64,000 bases of DNA from the NCBI GenBank assembly GCA_031216915.1, contig CM062289.1, positions 64,735,741-64,799,740 of the forward strand, in the 5' to 3' direction. Source of the stretch: Pictodentalium vernedei. Its lineage: Eukaryota > Mollusca > Scaphopoda > Dentaliida > Dentaliidae. This document shows positions 32,470 to 44,768 of this stretch, piece by piece. The stretch's first letter is position 1. Every line of letters begins with the position of its first letter. Below the pieces are notes generated by a model. It worked only from the letters and a program-made list of their open reading frames with translations, searched no databases and was not told the DNA's origin. Both the position numbers and the translations under genes were made by a program.

Positions 32470-33720
32470 GATTAAATAATTCAAGTGAGGAGATTTCGAT
32501 ATGACTTCGAATTCCCCCACCCCCCCACCCACTCACACACACTGCCTATGTGTTTAGCGGCAATTACCGGGCAAGACGTAGTTTTTTTCCCGCAAGCCTC
32601 ATATAATTTAATACATACATACTATGCATTTGGGTCATGTTCTATGGCAACCTCATGGGCACATCCGCTTTTTAGTTGGATTAGTTTCCTGTGATTATTT
32701 GTTGATTTGTTATATACGAGCGCTTATTTAAAATCATCACAATTAAATTGATACTCTTTGAGTACCTCGCAGGCTGCATAACCAGTTAACTGGTATTCAG
32801 ATGATTACATGCTAAATATAAATGCTCTCGCGCATTATATTATTAGGCTAACGCTTTATTTTGTAGACCTTGAAATCATAACCTATTTTGGGGGCGGTCT
32901 GTGTCGGAGCCTGTTAATCATACCAACATTCATTTCTAGATCCGGGTTTCTATTATGTCAGTACTCAATTTGCATGTGTTTACGATCGTAGATATCGGAT
33001 AGTACAGGTTGGAGAGTGATGTTACTGGAATTTATTGTACAGAGGCCGCCTGTGGATTACCTAGGAAGTGTGTTTTCTCTTCAGGGATCGTTCAGTGTGG
33101 CTCAATTGGACATGTGTATGTTATATTTTATAAAATATATCACCGGTTTTCGATGTATCTGTGTACGCCATCTGCGGTGTATGTTTATATAGCTAGCAAT
33201 ATTAATTACCAGGATCGCCACTATAGCCTTCATTTCTGAAGTGGCATTAAGCACCATTTATTAATCATGAATATGAATTAATACCTGAGTGCCTGTTCGA
33301 CGATTATTTATATTGTTTTTTGATACAGCTCTTATTGATTCCAGAGCTCTCCCCTCTTTCTTTTGAAGATTCCTCTCTGGCTTTAAAAGTATGTAACTAT
33401 GAACTCCTGCATACAGCTGAAGTGTTATTCCATGGCGTATGTTTGTGCGGAATTTTCACTCATTCTCACATATGCCATCCTAATTTTTGGGGTTTAATCC
33501 GGACTAGCCTTAAAAATTTGGAACTTGTTACATTCTATGTAGCATTGTCTTCATGCTTACAATAAGGAATTACTTAAATTGGGCTCCTTGTTTAGAATAT
33601 GTCTCCTCTATTATTGTATAGAGAGACATACATGTAATTCCTAATTATTCCCAATTTCCTTTCATCATGGATTGCAGGATTGGAGCTATTTCGGAAGTCG
33701 AAGGCCCTCCACCTTTTTAC
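32470..33720. other. Untranslated 3' region of DIRS B
   Basis: About 1.2 kb between RNase H and the internal complementary region, where element A carries its recombinase. No recombinase motif (HEV, FYLR) is seen, and ORFs here have no recognisable domain. Confidence 0.5.
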
Positions 33721-34107
33721 TATTCAGCTAAGTCAGGCCATTGGTTGTTGTGTAAAAATATGATAATTTATACTAATCTGTATATTTTTATTCTTACCAA
33801 TGACCCAGACAGGGATTGCCCTCCCATGAGTGGGCACTCATACCTCCCCGCTGAATTATTATGTAATACTCTCTTTTACAAAGAATAATGTTGCCGCCAG
33901 TTCCGGTCACTTCCTGGCATTTGTGCATGTGCGGAGAGTAAATGTATGGAGGACCAGATAGGACTTCTAATTTTCGGTTTTGCATGCAAATTTTGGGGAT
34001 GGGGGGGGGTGCAAAATTTGTGTTTGGCCCTCGATATTTTGGAGTTAGCACCAGCTAAGTCTGGGCCATTGGTAAGTATAAAAATATACAAATTACTATA
34101 AATTTAT

Positions 34108-36235
34108 CATTTTCAAGCAGAACTTAAAATGAAGGAAACACAGTTTGATGGTAGGTAACACACATTTACAAGCAGAACCAGGCTTGGCAATTTCAGGAGA
34201 GCGATTTTTTAGCTCTCCTTACTGCCCTCCTGAAAGAATTAAGGAGAGCGAAAAATTGCCCTCCTAAATATTTTGGTCTGGGATGATTGAGATTACATGT
34301 ATTATGCTCACATTAAATTTTTGTTGTAAAGCAAAAATGTAATTTAACTTCGAAGTCACATAACATCACGTAATTTCATTTTGAAAGTGGTTTAGTGGTA
34401 AAAGGTAATGGCTGCAACCATACCCAAACACAGTTGCAATCATTTGAAGCAAAATGGGTCACAGCAATATATTTTTTTCTGTCAGTTTCAAGTTCAACAA
34501 CTGACATCACAGTTTGAGGGGTAATTATTCAAGGAATATTGACACTATAATATACTACCATTACTACTATCCTGTCACTTGAAGCACTTGCACCAGGATG
34601 TGACTGTAGATTCAAGCAGACCTGTTGTCCAAGAAAGTCATACGCCTACCACTACCACCTTCAACCCCCTTGGTAGTGGTAGGCGTATGACTTTCTTGGA
34701 CAACAGGTCTGGGTACACACTCAGGTCTTGTCAAGTGTGTGTTCGGTTGTTGAGTGAGACATCTAGATGTCTAAGAGATTTCGCTTTACCTTAGTAAAGT
34801 TAATAAAATCACTGATGTAGTCTGTTGGTTTCAGTTTCAATGAGTTCGTTCAATTGGATACTTAAAATGCTGTGTAAAGCTAATTGCTCTCCTAAGCTGA
34901 TTGAGGAGAGCGATTTTTTGCCCTCCTGCATTTTTCAGAATACCAGGCCTGCAGAACTTAAAATGAAGGAAACACAGTTTGATGGTAGGTAACACACATC
35001 TACAAGCACAAAATGGAGGCAACACAGTTTGATGGTAGGTAACACACATTTACAAGCAGAACTTAAAACAAAGGTAACACAGGTTGATGGTAGGTAACAC
35101 ACATTTACAAGCAGAACTTAAAACGAAGGTAACACAGGTTGATGGTAGGTAACACACAATCACAAGCAGAACTTAAAATGAATGCAACAGAGTTTGATGG
35201 AAGGTAACACACATCTACAAGCAGAATTTAAAATAAAGGCAACACAGTTTGAGGTAACACACATTTACAAGCGGAACTCAAAATGATGGCAACACAGTTT
35301 GATGGTAGGTAACACACATTTACAATCGGAACTTAAAACAATGGCAACACAGTTTGATGGTAGGTAACACACATTTACAAGCAGAACTTAAAACGAAGGC
35401 AACACAGTTTGATGGTAGGTAACACACACATACAAGCAGAACTTAAAATGAAGGCAACACAGTTTGGTGATATGTAACACACATTTACAAGCAGAACTTG
35501 AAATTGAAGGTAACACAGTTTGACGGTAGGTAACATGCATTTACAAACAGAACTTCAAACAAAGGCAACTCAATTTGAAGGTAGGTGTCACATTTACAAG
35601 CAGAACTTAAAATGAAGGCTACACCGTTTGGTGGTAGGTGTCACATATTTACAAGCAGAACTTAAAATAAAGGCAACACAGTTTGGTGGAAGGTAACACA
35701 TATCTACTAGCAGAATTTAAAATGAAGGCAACACAGTTTGATGGTAGGTAACACACATTTACATGCAGAACTTAAAATGTAGGCAACAGAGTTTGGTGGT
35801 AGGTGTCATACATCTACAAGCAGAACTTAAAACTTAGGCAACACAGTTTGGTGATATGTGTCACACATTTACAAGCAGAACATAAAATAAAGGCAACACA
35901 GTTTGGTGGTAGGTGTCAAGTATTTACAAGCAGAACTTAAAATGAATACACCACAGTTTGGTGGAAGGTGTTACTATTTACAAGCAGAATTTAAAATGAA
36001 AGCAACACAGTTTGTTGGTAGGTGTCACATATTTACAAGCAGGCAACACAGTTTGATTGTAAGAGTCAATATTTACAGGCAGAACTTAAAATGAAGCCAA
36101 CACAGTTTGGTGATAGCTGTCATATATTTACAAGCAGGGCATAAAATAAATGCAACACAGTTTGGTGGTAGGTGTCACATTTACAAGCAGGACTTGAAAT
36201 GAAGGCAACACAGTTTATGATAGGTTACATGTATT
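34108..36235. repeat. ~56-bp minisatellite copied from exon-2 3' end
   Basis: About 23 units, each a copy of the last 49 nt of exon 2 plus donor: ACACACATTTACAAGCAGAA, CTTAAAATGAAGGCAACACA, GTTTGATG|GTAGGTA. Most units keep the donor-like GATGGTAGGT. DIRS element B and a CAGG element (34179-34951) are inserted within the first copies. Later units drift (GGTGGTAGGTGTCA). Confidence 0.95.
34179..34951 (+). mobile_element. CAGG-type nonautonomous DNA transposon, copy 2
   Basis: 773 bp, starts CAGGCTTGGCAATTTC and ends ACCAGGCCTG, flanked by CAGAAC at 34173-34178 and 34952-34957 (GCAGAAC if the last G is shared). Nearly identical to copy 1, including the central hairpin, which is slightly shorter here. 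The insertion is in an exon-derived repeat unit. Confidence 0.88.
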
Positions 36236-36359
36236 ATGGTTTCTTGTGAAATAGTAGTATAATGTAGAAATTCCTTGAAAGTTCTCAATTTTAGATATAA
36301 ATTTTCAATGTTGTGACAAGAGATGGAAGGTTGTGGAATTCACATCGTAATTTCGGTTT

Positions 36360-37900
36360 GTTATTTTCATTGAAAAAATGTGGTGTCAGTTGTTAATTTG
36401 AATCAAATTTATTATGCAGTAGTATTAGGGAACATGTACTTGATTTATGCCAAAAACAATCTTTGCCACCACCACCCCCCACCCCCAGAAGCTAAAACTA
36501 GAAAAAAATTAAAATGTCCATATTTTCCATACTGCATGAAACAAAGAATTGTTATTTGGTATACAGCATTCTTAGGACCCTGTAGAATGAAGTTGTCCCA
36601 GAAATCTCTGTCAGTTGCAGCAGGAGAAAATGTTTCCTTCGGAACTTCCAATCAAGATCTTTTCATATTTCGTATACAACATCATTGGGGGTGGGGGGAG
36701 AGTGGCAGTGGTGGGGGAGGGGTAGTGCAATTCCAAACTTTCTTAAGATCTACCAGTCAGTTTCTTTTGATACTTTGTATACAGCAAAGCAACTCGGTGC
36801 TAAATGGCCATTTCACATCTCTCTGTATGAAACTCTCAGCAAATCATGCTTTGTATTGAACAAAGAAACTTCATGTTTTGTGGTTTTTTCAACACGTTTT
36901 CAAAGGAGTTTTCAAACACTGAAATGAATGTATTGGATATATACTTTGTGTGTGGGTAGTTGAATATGAACATGTGTAGAAGGAATCAGAAAGGAGTAAA
37001 AGTCTCTAAGGTACATGTATATTCTTTTTCTTACTAATAAGCATGCGTAACTGAATGCAGAGTTATTGTACTGGACAAATTTCAAAATGGCCACTGTAGG
37101 TGCAACACGCAAGACAAATTGTGTAAGTGACCCCTCTCCCATGTGTTGCAATAATGATATAATATTTTCTAAAATTTTCCCAGCTTTGACCTCTGTAAAT
37201 GAGGGAAAAAACAAAAATATTTCTTCAGGTGCGCCAAATGCACTCTCAGGCAACTGAAAAAACATTTCTTGGGGGAGGTGCCCCCCAACTAGAAGGGTTG
37301 TCATGCTCTCCTCAGGTCTTGCCCTTGGCACTCTGCAAGAGCCTTTGGCTCTTACTTGATTGATACCGAGATCGTTATTAAAGTTGTCAGCTGTTTTCAT
37401 GCCTGTTTAAATCTTGAGAACCACAAATCAAATTATTTGGATACTTTGTATAGAACACCCTAGCTAGGCTCAGATTCAAGTTTGTTCAAATCAAGTCCCT
37501 GTATTCCTATGTGGGATCCTTATGGCAGCAAATATTTTAACTTAGTGTACTATGCCAATTAATCTTTAAAAACCTCCTTCTTCAGATCCACCATTCAGAA
37601 CCTATTGATATTTAGTGTAGACCATTCTGGGGCTCAATGGAGAAGGGGTCAGATTCAAGTTTGTTCAAGTCCCTAGGTGCTATTTCGGCTCCCCAGTTTT
37701 GCATTACTGGAAATCTGGCATTATTTCTGTGGTAGTATTCCAATACTAGAAAAAAATCATCCGACATGGCCAACAGCGGTACAAATAATTAAATGTCTTC
37801 CTTCCTTTGTAGTGTTAACTAGCCATAGATGCTAATTAAATCCTTGTTTAAACAACTTTGGTCAGGTGAGTGTCTCAGGCCCCATGGGGCCTCTTGTTTA
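36360..37900. repeat. Decayed dispersed repeat module
   Basis: Shares phrases with 46615-48215: AATTTGAATCAAATTTATTA, TTGATTTATGCCAAAAA, TCAGATTCAAGTTTGTTCAA and a GGTCAGGTGAGTGTCTCAGG end. It appears to be an old copy of the same family. The ORFs at 36380-36859 and 36912-37400 overlap on opposite strands and look noncoding. Confidence 0.6.
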
Positions 37901-37974
37901 AAATGGTGTTGCAGTTTTCTGCATTTATTACACAGATGTCAGTTCAAATGTTTACTGACTTGGGCCAAACAAAA

Positions 37975-38390
37975 GAATGATGCTTGATGCCAATTCCAGT
38001 CTCTTCCTGGGCACTGCGCATGCGCAGATGGTAAAAATATGGAGGGCCAGATAGGACTTTTAAATTTCGGTTTTGTATACAAATTTTGGGGATTAGGGGG
38101 TTCAGAATTTTTGTTTCGCCCTTAACTCTTTGCATGCGGCTGGCGGATATTCCTGCCCAGCACAGAGTTTCTCTTGTCTCTGAAATAAGTATAATTTGTG
38201 CATATTTTATCATATTGTCTCCATGTAAATGAAATGGACTTTTCACTAATTATTTCTTGTGTTACATTTAGATTAATTTTTTAAAATACTCTGCGGGTTT
38301 AAGAGTTAATATTATTGAGGTTGCACCAGCTAAGTCTGGGCCATTGGTAAGTATAAAAATATACAAATTTCTTAAATTTATCATTTTTAA
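37975..38390 (+). mobile_element. Solo DIRS1-like terminus, interrupted
   Basis: Matches the right terminal repeat of elements A and B: CTTCCTGGGCACTGCGCAT, AGGGCCAGATAGGACTTTTA, CAAATTTTGGGGATTAGGGG, and CACCAGCTAAGTCTGGGCCA. Between about 38122 and 38312 about 190 bp of unrelated sequence (starting AACTCTTTGCATGCGGC) is inserted. Confidence 0.78.
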
Positions 38391-38550
38391 AACAATTTTA
38401 GTCAGCATGTATATATAAAAATGATGTTACTGCTGCTGCTACTTCTTAAAACAATGTTGCAGTTTTCTGGTATTTTGAAAATGCATTTGCAGTTTGTCTT
38501 TTGAAAAGGCTTTTTCACTAATTGCTAGTCAAAGACTCAGTGAAGACCTA

Positions 38551-41500
38551 CAGTTAAAACTAGAAGTCCTGTCACGCCTCGTGCAGAAAATGCTTGTTAG
38601 CTCATGTGCTATCTAGTGCAGAACAGTCAAGTAAACCTCGTTAAACATGCGATATCTTCTGTGCTATGTAACTCAGAACGTAGTGTGCTATTCCCGAGGT
38701 CATTAACAATGATCTCCGACACATATCATTAGGAAAAGAAATGTGTGGTAACTGGACTCGGACATCAGTCGATATCATTTCGAATTAGGTTCGCGTGGTA
38801 AATTAGTCGTGACAATGAATGAAAAAACACAGAAAAAAATGTCGAAATGACCAGTTTTAATTTTCACAAGAAGCCCGGACAGTGAAATCCAAGTCATTGC
38901 CAAATCGGATATAATCGTCTTTTAAATGATTTATTCCGTGCTATTGTTGAATGCGGGGACGAGACTTGTGTGAGATTTGTATGTACGAACAGCCCAGCAC
39001 ATGATTGTTTTGAAATAACCTAATAAAAATGTTTTGACAACAACATTTTATCAATTAATTAATATCCGTGACTTCGATCGACTTGGAAAACATGGATAAA
39101 TTTGTTCTTAAAATCACCGTAAAAAATCCAAATACCGATAATACCGCTCAGTCTCCAACTGAATTTCAACAAGTAATTTACAGCAAATTTTTAATATCAT
39201 TTAATACCTTCTCATTCCTATATAAGGCCTTGTTCATATCACTTCTGCACCAAATAATAACAAACACAGTGAGGCCACGACTCACTATTCAGTACGATGG
39301 GAATCGCCCAGAGCTTTCCCTAGCCTAATCGACCCGCACCGTTTTGATCCGAACCCCGTCTCTGCTATCTGACCCAAACCGATTTTCAGTGGTAAGGCTG
39401 GCGAACGATTTCACCCCGCCCATCCCAGAGTCAAACTGTCCCCAGAATATTTTGAGTGACAACCCCCCCACCCCCCCCCCCCCCCCCCCAACAAGATTTT
39501 GAAATAATGACCGGGTGGTCACAAGCTGGGTTTTGGAGGCGGTAGTTTTTCTTGTTTTGGCAAACGGCGGGCTTATTAATATTAGTCTAAGGACGAAATA
39601 AACAATAATTTTTCAATGTTGATTGAAAAATGCCCCTCCCCTTCCTGTGCAGACTGGTTAAAAATAGGCCATAGGCCTACACGACTTTAACTCCACCCCT
39701 AACAGCCCCCACCCACCCGATCTTCTACTTTTCCGATCCGTCTAGTCCTTCTCACCGTAAGCGAAGCGTATCTTATAAAATTATCAGTAAACAACAGGGA
39801 TGAGACAATTTAGCTAAATTTTAGGTACATATTAAATTGTAGCAAAAATTTAATAACTAAAAACGACTTGAAGTTAATAGGCTTCTGTAGATAAGAACGC
39901 TAAACAACAAAATTCGCTGAAATTTGCAAAATTCCGTTTTCAAAATAAATTTGTAAAAATCGGGGATTTTTTCTTAAATATAAGAACATAGGGTGAACCT
40001 GTTGATTTAGAAATATTCAATTTCTCGAAATTTCAGCATTTGGGGCATGAATTTCAATCCCTTTAAACAAATAAAGCAGCCGGAAAAAATGAGGCTTTTT
40101 TTTATTTTAATTTTTTATCCCAAACAGATTTGTCTCCGGATCAGTTCTTTTCAATCATTCTTCATCATTAATCTTTAATCACTGATGATAAAAGAACAAA
40201 AATATAAATTTGACACCTAATTGTTATTAAGTAACCCATTTCCAAATTGAAGTCATAAAACGGGAGCTTAGTATATTGACAGGAGTGTTTTCAAAGCTTA
40301 TTCACACCTTCTGCTGTTCAAAAAATGCACAGATGGTAATTGCCAACATTACTGATTGCTATCTGAAAAACTGCCGCAAATGGAGAAAAATCCTCCCTGT
40401 TCAGGCCACAATATAGCGCAATCCTCTGATGTAGCCTTCATCGCCAATAAATAATAATCATATTTGTTCCATAAATGAGGAGCAAGAAAGTTGAATATTA
40501 AAAAGGACTGGTGACAATTTATGAAAATTAAAACTAACAACTTTCAAGTGTGCAGAGTAAAAACTTCACCGTGCACATGATTTAATGGCAGTTCACTCTA
40601 AACGAACTGTTCGCCTATATTAGAGATATGATTGGGTCTTGTGTGGAATGGGTCTATACAATTCCCCTCCCCCACCCACTGTTTGGAATATCGGACTGAA
40701 GTCCTGCAAATTTCAACTCGAGGAAACACCAGTTGGCACTTATACTGATCTACTCGCCAGATGACCCAAGTTATTCTTCAAAGAACTCCTTATAATTGGG
40801 GTGTCTGCAAATCACTCCAGGGGTGGAATATCCACCCAAATGATATACTCAGTTTCTGTGACAAAGCAAACACAAGGAACTCTCAGTATGGTTCTGTGGA
40901 TTGGGCTTTTTATATTGGTTCGATGCTCACTTGAAGTTGAGAATGTTTCTTTCACATAACACAATCCAGAAGGCCTGGAAATTCCACTTTGTTGGTGTTT
41001 CTGTACAAAAGCATCCACCATGTACCGTGGATGGGTTTCAGACACGTTACAGGATATCCACAATCAGAAGTACAGTCGTTCATGGTTTACGAGAATGTTA
41101 AATTCACAAGAACGATGGGTCGAGTCACCTGTGGTACGAAACTGAGAGAGGAAGTTGCAACGTCTCAAACCACGTGTCAAGATGTAAACGAGAAAATTGT
41201 CCACAATGTTCATGCTCACTGAGCTTTCTAAAACATTCTTTCAGATATTTTTCATGAATAAATAGTTGTTAATCGCTTTTGATTGTTCTCAGTCATTTGG
41301 AAATGCTCCCTCACGACATATTAACCTATTAAGTGAAGTGCGTCAGAATATCAATTCACCCCCAAAAAGCCGCCCGCGGACAGAAAATAAAAAACTGATT
41401 TTAATTGATTTCTAACATGAGCATGTGGACAATTTTCAGTTGCCCCAGCTTTTTCAACATTCCATTAAACATTGACAACGATTGTTTGAAATGTTTCATG

Positions 41501-42890
41501 GATATCTTTCTAAAATAAAAATAAAATATATGCATGTCAAGAGCAAGGGTTTAATATTTCATAGCTATTGCCAGTATTTGCGAGAAATTTAAAAATGCTG
41601 TACTGTGAATTATAGGCCAAATTTAACTGACCACATGTGGAAGAGTAGGAATGTAGGTCCCAGAAAAAGTGTTGGGAAAGGTAGGCCTTCCCTTATCAAT
41701 CATAAATTGTTAACACAGCATGCCCACCGAGGGGATTTTTCCAGATATAATATTTTACTCCCACCCCCATCACACAAAATAATTACGAATCGACATTTTT
41801 AATACAACGTTCCTTTATAACTCCAAATGTTAACCCTGTTTTACCTTCAATGATTGCAGGTGCAGAATTTTTTTTTACCATTTACTTGAAAAAAAAATCG
41901 AAGCTAGCGTGGGGAAGAAGAGTTGTGGTGTGAGGGGAATTGGCACTTTGCTACCCATGCTTCCCTCTATGTAGGGATAAGGGTACATGAGGACTTGAGG
42001 ATTCGGCTGAGGAAAAGGGAGTGTGTGGGGGGGGGGGGTTGCAGTGGGGGGGCATCTTTTTTTTCTTTTTGTTGATCTGATTTTCTAAATTCTCAGTGAA
42101 TAATTAATTTCTTTTTCAGCTTTCACCCAAATGCCTATTTTTTTTTACAGATTGCCAACTATCTCTTGATATTGAAACTTTCTTTATAGCTGAGAATTCC
42201 GATTTCTTAATTCGCTTGCAACACTTTCAATACTCTGTCAGTTCGGTACTCTGCGGAGAGCGTTCTTTGTTTCCAACCAAGCTTGTCTTCACATAGTTCC
42301 TCCAGCCGGCTGCGATTCATAGTAGGCTAAAAATTCCTGAAATGGAAATGTCATTACTTCTGCCTTCTCAAGGTTTAGCAGTCTCGAAACTACCTGCATG
42401 ATTTTCTCAATCTTTGAAAACAAAAATCATGCAATATGCGTTTTTAAATACTTCTTGTATTGTCGTGAAATGAAGTGATATTACTGATAAGGGGGAAAGG
42501 GTGGAGGAGGGGGTGAACATCATCTTGTCCTCTGATTATCAGCATTCTAATATTTAATTGCCACCTTATGTCAGTAGGAGGTGCGACTTAATTACTGTTG
42601 ATTGCCTGTTTCAAGAACTGAATATCAGTCAGCCGTCGCGCGTTACAATTCTGCAGAAATCGCAATACCCTACCGTGCATCAGATGTGATTCTCTGATTA
42701 TTTGCTCGCTAACCTAATTAGGTGTGGACCACACCAGAAGCTTTCTCACAAACCTGGCTAAAGACTTGGTGTTGATTTAATTCACTGAATATATACTGTA
42801 AATTCTATTACAGACTCAGAACATTTTGCATGTTTCTCGTACCTACAAATGAGTGATAGTTTTTTTATATGGTTGTCTTTTATAGTGAGT
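38551..42890. other. Long intron stretch, mostly unassigned
   Basis: At 38551 a single terminus of the CAGTTAAAAC MITE family follows a TA; no matching opposite end was found. C-rich and G-rich runs occur near 39470-39490 and 42026-42050. The opposite-strand ORFs at 40812-41101 have no recognised domain. No exon could be supported. Confidence 0.4.
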
Positions 42891-42894
42891 AATG

Positions 42895-43077
42895 TATCAT
42901 GCCTATTATTTTTTTACAAATAGTGATACATGATGTTTATTTTTTTACAAATAGTGATACATGATGTTTATTTTATTACAAATAGTGATGTATGATGTTT
43001 ATTTTATTGCATATAGTGATACATGATGTTTATTTTATAACGAATAATGATCTATCATGTTTATTCTCATGTTACAG
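42895..43077. repeat. ~37-bp short array running into exon-3 acceptor
   Basis: Four to five units of about 37 bp (AGTGATACATGATGTTTATT followed by a T-rich stretch and ACAAAT). The last, diverged unit AATGATCTATCATGTTTATT continues into CTCATGTTACAG, the acceptor of exon 3. Confidence 0.78.
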
Positions 43078-43148
43078 AGAAACTTGGAATGGAGAAAATG
43101 AGGACAAAGGATTTAATGCGAGAATCAGACAATAATAAACAGAAAGAT
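43078..43148 (+). CDS. Coiled-coil protein gene, exon 3 of window
   Basis: A 71-nt exon between CATGTTACAG and AAAGAT|GTATGT. It begins in phase 1, completing GAG (E) with the last base of exon 2, and encodes EKLGMEKMRTKDLM RESDNNKQKD before ending in phase 0. The exact phase match with exon 2 and with exon 4 supports the call, although the exon is too short for ordinary ORF detection. Very charged, no proline. Confidence 0.8.
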
Positions 43149-44386
43149 GTATGTATTCTATATAACCCCACAAACTTTACATGTAGATGATATGAAATAA
43201 GTGTTCATCTCATATTATTGAAGTGGTTATGATAATTTACCGCTCATGTAAAATGGAAAAATGTATCCCTTTTGTGTAACAACATGCCATCTGCAATACT
43301 GAAGCATTGCAGAATGCACCTTGTTCCACCAAATCAACGATTTTGGTAAAAGCTTTATCTTCATCAATACCTTTCAGTATGGATTTAATATTCATTGCGT
43401 CAATTGTTCATTTTTAAATGATTTAAAATTTTGTTAATGAGTCTAGACTAAGGATGAACAGAAAAGAATCTCTGACTATTATGCACAACAATGACAACAT
43501 GATGAGCTCAGTCAACCTAAAAGAGAAATGAGTTGGGAAATTTGTATTGGATGATTGGGAAAAATCATGTCTATGGGCAATTGTGAATGGGTCCCTTAGA
43601 CACTCAGAATCATCCCTGTACATTTATTATTCAATCTTGAGTATATTATTGTTAAATATATGACAACAAACATTTATATATTAGCTAGCTACATAGCTAG
43701 TCCTAACTATAATATTACTCTACTATAAACAATACTAATGACCATGATTTTTATGCCCCCCAACTTAAGTTGGGTGGCATATAGTGATTGAAGTGTGTCC
43801 GTGTGTGTGTGTCCGAGCCAATAACTCGAAAACGGTTAGGGCCACAATCATCAAACTTCACACAATTATAAAGGACCATGGAAGGATGTGTCAAACACCA
43901 TAGCCAGGTTTGTACCTTCAAGGTCAAGGTCACACTAAAAATCGGTCAATATTCGTGTCTCAGCCATAACTCAGAAACGAATCATAGTACAATTGTCAAA
44001 CTTTTTACAAATGTTAAGGACAGTCAGAAGGTGTGTCGCATATAATAGTTTCTGCCGCATCTGCAAGGTGAAGGTCACAGTTGACCTTCATATGTTCAGG
44101 GTCACAAATCATGTCTCAAGCATAACTCCAAAACTATTAGGGCTACAATCATCTAACGTCGCTCAATTATAAAGGACAACGGGTGGATATGTCACACACC
44201 ACAGCCAGGTCCGTGAGGTCAAGGTGAATTTTTTTTGGGGGGGGGGGAGGGGGGCATGTGTTACCTTAGTAACATTTTCTTGTTTGTACATTTTTAGCTC
44301 AACTTTCGCGAAGCCAAATTTCAGCTTATGCCATGGCCAGTCGTCCATCTGGCTATCTGTCCATATGGCCTTCTGTCCGCACACAC

Positions 44387-44768
44387 AAATGACTACTTAT
44401 GTGGCTACGAGTTAGTAAAACAGGATACTTATGTGGTTAAAGTCTGTTACGTGGCTAGCCACGTAACAGAATCTCTTATTGGATGGGGGTGGATGGGGGT
44501 TTGGATAAATGTAGAGTGGAGTTAGGGCATTCCAGGGTGGGGTTTAGGAGTGGGGAGGGGTGGGGGTCAGGGAAGGGATGTTAGAGTTATGTGGCTAGGG
44601 TTAGGGTTAGTGTTAGGGTTAGGGGTGGGTATGGTCAGGTTAGGGTAGGGTTAGGGTTAGCTTTCTCCCCCAAAATTTTCCCCCAAAAAACTTGTTTTAT
44701 TATGTTGGACATGTGTTTTAGGTTAGCCACCTAATATGTCCATAAAATAGCCACATAAGTAGTCATTT
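44387..44768. mobile_element. TIR element carrying telomere-like repeats
   Basis: 382 bp with perfect 21-bp inverted ends (AAATGACTACTTATGTGGCT plus A and complement). Contains a perfect palindrome TGTTACGTGGCTAGCCACGTAACA (read in two halves, 44446-44469) and a stretch of TTAGGG/TAGGGT repeats at about 44592-44665. No ORF of note. Target duplication not clear. Confidence 0.78.
44592..44665 (+). repeat. Interstitial (TTAGGG)n-like tract
   Basis: Imperfect GGGTTA hexamers (GGTTAGGGTTAGTGTTAGGG and similar), about 12 units. The animal telomere hexamer, here inside a short inverted-repeat element rather than at a chromosome end. Confidence 0.82.

Larger units (their letters stand above)
26974..34107 (+). 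mobile_element. DIRS1-like retrotransposon B (degenerate, no recombinase)
   Basis: Inverted terminal repeats (about 26974-27180 and 33895-34107) share the CCAATGGCCCAGAC end. An internal complementary region at about 33735-33813 joins reverse complements of both outer ends. CAT stands immediately outside the left end (26971-26973) and right end (34108-34110), and ATG lies at the junction inside the complementary region, as expected for circle integration at a shared trinucleotide. Coding remnants are gag, RT and RNase H; no tyrosine recombinase is recognised before the 3' region. The element sits inside the first copy of the exon-2-derived repeat. Confidence 0.88.

Noticed and set aside
36380..37400. 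ORFs of 159 and 162 codons
   Set aside because: They lie in a decayed dispersed repeat also present at 46615-48215, and the frames are not shared between copies.
40812..41222. Possible exon or gene on either strand
   Set aside because: Overlapping opposite-strand ORFs without recognised domains or clear splice borders.
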